From: Anagrus nilaparvatae
Taxonomy: Eukaryota; Arthropoda; Insecta; Hymenoptera; Mymaridae
Direction of reading: 5' to 3'
DNA: 64,000 nt
Assembly (NCBI GenBank): GCA_022575985.1
Contig: JAKSXM010000231.1
Span: 23,040,501-23,104,500 of the forward strand
Part shown: positions 58,714 through 64,000 of the stretch, piece by piece
Position numbering within the stretch: the stretch's first letter is position 1
Layout of the letters: each line of letters starts with the position of its first letter
The notes under the pieces: generated by a model
Told to the model about the DNA's origin: nothing
The model's input: the letters and a program-made list of their open reading frames with translations, nothing else
Database searches by the model: none
Made by a program: the position numbers and the translations under genes

Positions 58714-59378
58714 TTATTTTAAATTTCACTCCTTAATATCGAGCGATAAATAAAATTTGAATAATTATTCAAATAAATTATTTATATACATATTTTTTTG
58801 AAATCTACGTTAAATAATTAAAAAAAAATCTTTTTATTGGTTTCTTTTTTCCTTTTCCTCCACAATAATTTTTAGTGGCTGTTCGCTTTGTTTTTTTACA
58901 AACTTTGTTTAAAAATGACTTTAATTAAATTTATAACTTAATAAAAATATGCAAAAAAGATTCAGTAAAGAAGATATGTTGGTTAAACTTATCAAGTATT
59001 TTTATTTAATTAATAAATATTTTTTTCTCAAAATCGTGAGTTCATGCATGCATATTACAACATGATCAAATATATGATTCTAAATAAACTGTATGTTACT
59101 TGTTTGTTAATTATTTGGCTGTTTTTTCTATTTATTATTTAACATAAGTATAAAACATATTCATTTATTATCAATACAATAATTAATTTTTATTGTTCTC
59201 CTTTTTTTTAATGCGCCAGGAATAAATATTTCTACTTCTAACATATTAAAATAACTTTTCTGACATTCAATTTTTACCAATGTATCATTTTAATAAGGGT
59301 GTTTTTTGAAGTTCCATTGCACTAATTATCCAAATTTTATATTTTTTTTTCTTGACAAATATAGTAATATATACAATT
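58714..59378. other. A+T-rich sequence without a recognised gene
   Basis: Nothing with a recognisable domain or repeat pairing was seen. Confidence 0.45.
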
Positions 59379-59450
59379 AAATATATATATATATATATAT
59401 ATACTAGGGGGCTCCGCCCCCTGCGCGCTACGCGCGCCAACCCCCGCAGA
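59379..59450 (-). mobile_element. Probable Helitron 3' terminus beside an (AT)n run
   Basis: An (at)n run ends at 59,403. Then come ctag, a G+C-rich hairpin (agggggc-tcc-gccccct, 59,406-59,422) and a second stem (gcgcg-cta-cgcgc, 59,423-59,435). On the minus strand the order is hairpin, CTAG, T, which fits the CTRR terminus with a subterminal hairpin and A/T insertion site of Helitrons. The opposite TC end was not located and no Rep/helicase is present. Confidence 0.45.
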
Positions 59451-59792
59451 GTGATTGAAGTATTGCGATAGTATATTTTTATAATCACTTGTAAGGCGTA
59501 CCACAGTGTAGTAAAAAAAAAAAGTGGCCAAAAATCGGCTTCAAAAATCGGTTTTAAAATATGCACATAAATGATAAATAAACCTAAAAAAAGTGTATTA
59601 GTATAATTTTAGATGGTTGTATGTAGTATAAAGAGGTGTTAGTCAACATTTGCAATTTAGTCAGAAAATGAAAAATTTGATTTTTCTATTTTTACTTATA
59701 TTTTAAACTTAAACAAAGTATAAAAAATATAGATTATATAAAAACATTAAAAAAAACAACTTTATAATAATTGGTTAAATATAGAAAAAACC

Positions 59793-60495
59793 GCATTGGC
59801 CCAAAAGGACCACATTGGCCCAAAAGGACCACTTTGGCCCAATAGGTTGACTTTGGCCCAAAAGGTCCATTTTGGCACAAAAGGTCCATTGGCACAATAG
59901 GTCCATTGGCACAAAGGGCTCATGCGACATGGTTCATTTTGGCACAAAAAATCCATTTTGGCACAAAAGGTCCATTGGCACAAAAGGTCCATTGGCACAA
60001 AAGGTCCATTGGCACAAAAGGTCCATTTTGGCACAAAAGGTCCATTGGCACAAAAGGTCCATTTTGGCACAAAAGGTCCATTGGCACAAAAGGTCCATTT
60101 TGGCACAAAAGGTCCATTGGCACAAAAGGTCCATTTTGGCACAAAAGGTCCATTGGCACAAAAGGTCCATTGGCACAAAAGGTCCATTTTGGCACAAAAG
60201 GTCCATTGGCACAAAAGGTCCATTTTGGCACAAAAGGTCCATTGGCACAAAGGGCTCATGCGACATGGTTCATTTTGGCACAAAAAATCCATTTTGGCAC
60301 AAAAGGTCCATTGGCACAAAAGGTCCATTGGCACAAAAGGCCCATTTTGGCACAAAAGGTCCATTGGCACAAAAGGTCCATTTTGGCACAAAAGGTCCAT
60401 TGGCACAAAAGGTCCATTTTGGCACAAAAGGTCCATTGGCACAAAAGGTCCATTTTGGCACAAAAGGTCCATTGGCACAAAGGGCTCATGCGACA
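59793..60495. repeat. 17/20-bp minisatellite with 333-bp higher-order unit
   Basis: Two monomers alternate: ttggcacaaaaggtcca (17 bp) and the same with three extra T (20 bp). The first monomers (59,793-59,870) are a diverged ggcccaaaaggacc form. The block gggctcatgcgacatggttc occurs at about 59,917 and 60,250, and its first part again at 60,481, giving a higher-order period of about 333 bp. Because 17+20 bp is not divisible by three and the monomer lacks stop codons, long frames of 100-240 codons appear on both strands. They are treated as by-products. Confidence 0.92.
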
Positions 60496-61661
60496 GCGGC
60501 GGCGGCGGTTATAACTTTATAATATATAGAGAAAAATATATTAAGATTGTATTCCCTTTTTACGCAACTAATTTGAAGAAAAAATAATTTTAATTTAATA
60601 AATTTAATTAAATAATTTTAATTTAACCCCCTCCCCCATTGTAAGATCTTACTCATTGATCATAATGTTTTTTTAACAGTTCATTTTTTTTTATGAATTT
60701 TGTAAGATGCTTGCTCAATGCTGTCTATGCAAAAAAAGTGATGCATGAAAATGTTTTACAAAAACAGTGGTTTAGATAATAAAGCCCTACCAAGATTTAA
60801 TTTAGGACATATTTGAGCCCTTTTCCGTCTGCCAACTCCCAGATTCAGCAAGAATCTCATAAAATAAAAAATTTTTTTGTTATGTCAATGTTCAAATTTG
60901 AGTAAAAATAATAGAGTTGAGTCAATTATAAATTAATTTATAGTTTCCTCCCTCAATAATATTCCTGAGTAACAACTATCCATTAATTGATAAAATTTTT
61001 TCATTATTTAAATTTCTTTTTTTACAATAGTAAATTTTTCGGTTTTTTAAAAAATATTATGTATATTTTTTTTTCTTGTTTTAACAAGGCTGCTTATAAC
61101 ATTTTTTACGAAAAAATTGCGGACATTAGACCTTTTAATATTACTTACGGAAGTCCAATTTTTTGTGTCCGTGAGTATAGGAAAACTGACAAAATCTTAC
61201 TCGAGTACAGCTGTTTACTTTAAGTCAGATTATCAAGATAATTTTTTAGTGAGCAAGCTTAAAACGTCGAGTTATCTTTCAAATCATCCTTATTTCACCT
61301 CCTGAACATCGTGGTACATATTTTGTATATAAACATTAAACAATATTCTCTAACGATCATATTCGGTTATTAGTCATTAAATTTTTTAAAATAAATTTAA
61401 ACTGATATAAGTTATTTCTTATTTATATAAATTTGATAACATATCGCATTAGTTTTAAATAAATTCAAATTTAATTGAATAGTCGATTTTAATTCGGACA
61501 ATCAAAAGGCGAATAAAAAGTTTAAATACAGCAACTTCAGATCTCCATCGATTTTCAATAACGGAAATACTTCATATAAATTTCTTTTCTAGAGAACGAT
61601 TGTAAATATTCGTTTTCTCAAATTTCTTATCAGTTATAAATATTATAAAGAAAAATTATTA
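60496..61661. other. A+T-rich sequence without a recognised gene
   Basis: A short (ggc)n run ends the minisatellite (60,496-60,508). Beyond it the sequence is A+T-rich. Frames at 60,987-61,305 show no domain. Confidence 0.45.
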
Positions 61662-62058
61662 CTACTCTCTTACATAAAATAATATAAAAACATCATATTT
61701 TGTATTTGGATCTACATATGCAGGCAAAATTTTAACATCATCATATTCAATCCAATTAAGTCCAATATTTACGTATGCTATTAAATGAGAAGCACCATTG
61801 TATGTACCACAACCTACTAATTTGAATTTTATTCCTTTAACTTCCAATTGCTGTGGTATATCTTTTAACGCGTATTTACCATCATCTATTCGTTGATTAT
61901 TTTTTTTATTATTAGTATTTTTGTTTTCGTTGGGACCTCCAAGAGTATCACCACATTCAAAAATCAAATGCGGTCCTAAAATAACTTCATCTAAAAAAAT
62001 CATCTGATGAGATCATTGACCATATTTTATCAAATTGCGAGTTGCAATTATAGCATAT
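61662..62058 (-). pseudogene. USP-like peptidase segment with His box
   Basis: This 113-residue frame (61,662-62,003) ends with IKFKLVGCGTYNGASHLIAY then VNIGLNWIEYDDVK and YDVFILFYV. The SHLIAYV...WIEYDD pattern fits the His box at the end of ubiquitin-specific-protease-like (C19-type) domains, where the His and a following Asp complete the triad. It is in a different frame from the upstream parts of the gene, with about 55 bp between that could be a small intron or a frameshifted spacer. The peptidase function is inferred from motif layout only. Confidence 0.5.
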
Positions 62059-62421
62059 TTATTTTACAACTAATGAGGGATTAGAATGATACATATAAAG
62101 AAATATAGTATGTAATGCCGTTGTAGTGTTGAAAGTATAATAATGTACGTAATTTGTGGGATTCCTGAGAGTGAAATTGAGCGAATCGCGGACACTAAAT
62201 AATAGATTTCCTCTGGCAGCGTATGCATCTATATTGGCAACACCTGCATCAAGAATTTTTCGAGAAAAATTTATAAAGGGACAATTACTTCTTAAACAGC
62301 TCTGATTGTAGTTTAGATTGAATTTTAGTGCAAGAGCTTGTAAATGATAAGCGCAACCGGTAGCACAAGTGTTATTGACGTCTGCATAAACTATTCTTTC
62401 ATTTTCAATATTTATTGGCAA
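62059..62421 (-). pseudogene. USP-like peptidase segment with possible Cys box
   Basis: The frame reads IVYADVNNTCATGCAYHLQA and later FSRKILDAGVANIDAYAARG. NTC followed by a helix ending LQAL resembles the Cys box of USP-like peptidases, and the following helix with A-RG fits proteins that place such a domain after a YqaJ nuclease. It is in frame with the nuclease part, separated by TAA (62,422-62,424). The gene is decayed, and the catalytic assignment is tentative. Confidence 0.45.
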
Positions 62422-63580
62422 TTAATCTTTTTCATTGCCATTTCTCAAAAATGGAACCTGAAAATCCCTCTCAACTAGATTATTAGGAAGAATATTAGCA
62501 ATATCTACTCTATTCGTATTGGGAAAAGTATTATTTTTTTGTATTGGTATCGGTAATGGATCTGGATCTTTCCGTGTAGTAAATAATAAATTGCTACCGT
62601 TGCGTTCTTCTGTATAGTTATCTTTAATCATATGAAACTTGGTAACGTTATTTGATTTAAATTTTTTACTATTATTTTCATTTAAAAATTCAATATTTTT
62701 CTTTTTATTATTAAAACTTTTCTCAGAGCCTCTGAATGGCATTTCACGTTTATAACGACTATCCACAAGTTCTGGAGCCATGTACTGGAGCCAAAATTCA
62801 GATAAGTCAGACTTTTTTGATTCCCAAAATTCATTATCACGTAAAATTTCAGTATATTTTATTCTTTTGTTGGTTCCAATAGCAAATATACATTTACTTT
62901 TAATAGTTATGTGCAACTGGCTTTGAATTTCAAAATAATGTTCATGGTTTACGTTCATTTTGTTTGTGTCCGTTATATCAAAAATTTGCCTAACCTTGGG
63001 TATTGTCATAATTTGTTTTATCGTCATATGCATGTATTGTTTTTGGCATTTTATAATAACTATTGTATCAATATCAACAGGCGAGGCTCCTAAGTAAAAA
63101 AACTCCTTATCTATAAATAAGCCTTTTATTTCAATGTTTACCTTTTATTTTTTTTCTAGTTTTTCCATAATTTCGGTAACATATTTTTGCTCTTCACTTA
63201 GACTTGCTTCACTCATTATAGAAGGATACATAATTTTTTTCAATAAGTTATCTGGTTTTTTTGACTTGTTTCTTGTACATACAGCATGAAAGTACGGAGA
63301 GGTTAAGAGTCTGCTATTATAATTATGCCAAGAATTTGATTTAAATTGTTCTTTAGTTTCCAATACAATTTTCTCTCGATTGTTTTGGTCTTTTTTTAAA
63401 TCAATCATTAAAAGTCTCGTGCGTTCAATGAATAAATCGTCTTTCATATCAGTGTCTTGGCTATTTCTCCCATAATCTTCGTCACCATCATTAGCATATT
63501 TACGATTTCTTTTTCTCCCAATGAGTTTTCGTTTACGTTTTTGATTTGCAACCGCAATTTTTCTCTTTTTTTCTAAGACT
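62422..63580 (-). pseudogene. YqaJ-type (lambda-exonuclease fold) nuclease, inactive
   Basis: One frame runs from about 63,580 to 62,425 with a single TAA (63,145-63,147). A basic N-terminus is followed by ETKEQFKSNSWHNYNSRLL then TSPYFHAVC, which fits the W-x-x-x-R-LT-S-F-x-x-C opening of YqaJ domains. Next comes KGLFIDKEFFYLGASPVDID and VIIKCQ, where active enzymes have GASPDG and an E-x-K. The catalytic Asp is displaced and the Glu is Ile. Later YFEIQSQLHITIKSKCIFAI then YTEILRDNEFWESK and FWLQYMAPELVDSRYKREM fit the C-terminal YqaJ core. YqaJ proteins are 5'-3' exonucleases known from viruses and from virus- or transposon-derived genes in invertebrates. The active site is lost. Confidence 0.7.
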
Positions 63581-64000
63581 CATAATGTTTTCATAGGAAT
63601 AAAACCATTAATTTCTTGTATTTTTGTGCCAGAGTTTAATTTAAGTTATGATCCAGATCCAGTTGCTGGATCTATAAATTTAGAAAAGTATGATAGTAAA
63701 GCAGAAGAATATGCAATTGTTGATTGTAAATAAAGTTGCTCAGAAACAGTAGAAGCATGCTTGCGTGGGAATCGCAAAGAGGACCTCAGCTATTATACAG
63801 TTAGTTGCACTACTTGGTTTAATTTTGGCACATATGTTGGTCTATGGGGATACATGAAGACTCTCTTGGGCATCAAAGTTGAAGCAGAAGTTAGTGGTTT
63901 CATGCCAAAATCATACACACCAATGCCTGATGATTATTGAGAAGGTAAGCTTACCCTTGAAGAGATTTTTGAGATTTTTGAAGAATTTGAGGGTTCGAAA
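63572..64000 (+). pseudogene. Unrecognised coding-like frame running off the window
   Basis: One plus-strand frame from about 63,572 to the last base (143 codons) has only two stops, TAA at 63,731 and TGA at 63,938, in otherwise A+T-rich DNA. It reads FNLSYDPDPVAGSINLEKY, then LSYYTVSCTTWFNFGTYVGL and EVSGFMPKSYTPMPDDY. Codon usage and residue balance look coding-like. No family is recognised, and no ATG start or splice sites can be assigned. It points away from the YqaJ-type gene and overlaps its 5' edge by a few bases. It may be an exon or a mobile-element piece that continues to the right. Confidence 0.4.

Noticed and set aside
59793..60495. CRISPR-like array
   Set aside because: Repeat units are contiguous with no unique spacers, and the surrounding elements are eukaryotic. 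It is a minisatellite.
59762..60587. Repeat proteins of 100-238 residues on both strands
   Set aside because: They arise from a stop-free minisatellite monomer read in several frames. No start context or independent evidence for translation.

Overview
This window looks like a transposon-dense, strongly A+T-rich intergenic stretch of an insect or other arthropod nuclear genome. The evidence is the set of element types: BEL/Pao, Ty3/gypsy-like and Copia-like LTR elements, R1-clade and CR1/Jockey-like non-LTR elements, a Penelope-like element, TA-flanked foldback elements and a probable Helitron end. A hymenopteran is plausible, but the sequence does not settle it. I see no intact host gene, rRNA or convincing tRNA. 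Nearly everything that reads as protein is mobile-element coding sequence, most of it broken.

Left part (1-16,417). A complete BEL/Pao insertion (1,051-6,831, TSD ctcgt) has two LTRs that look identical and an intact gag, but almost no pol. A decayed R1-clade element lies on the minus strand (about 8,641-12,318), followed by a foldback element (about 12,319-14,514). A Copia-type LTR with its primer-binding site lies at 15,478-15,752.

Central part (16,418-51,740). A fragment of a CR1/Jockey-like reverse transcriptase is split in two. Its halves (16,418-16,483 and 51,050 onward) rejoin in frame once a 4-bp CAGT duplication is collapsed. Everything between (16,484-51,049) is therefore one LTR-retrotransposon locus of about 34.6 kb on the minus strand, with 629/639-bp LTRs, a PBS, a polypurine tract, broken gag and protease, an RNase-H tail and an OTU-like cysteine-protease domain. 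Nested inside it are:
- a MITE cluster and half of a foldback element (19.1-21.2 kb)
- a roughly 320-bp tandem repeat (21.4-22.5 kb)
- a 50-bp-TIR element split by a nearly complete R1-clade element (23,356-30,154)
- a 2,084-bp palindromic element inserted at TA inside the OTU-like domain (38,375-40,458)
- a Penelope-like element arranged as a 1,577-bp-arm palindrome (40,985-46,029).

Right part (51.7-64 kb). This holds further foldback and inverted-repeat elements (54.3-55.1, 56.2-58.7 kb), a Helitron-like terminus (59.4 kb), a striking 17/20-bp minisatellite (59.8-60.5 kb), and a decayed minus-strand gene with YqaJ-type nuclease and USP-like peptidase signatures (61.7-63.6 kb). An unrecognised plus-strand reading frame runs off the window end.

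The main story is the layered order of insertions, which target-site duplications and interrupted reading frames allow to be read directly.
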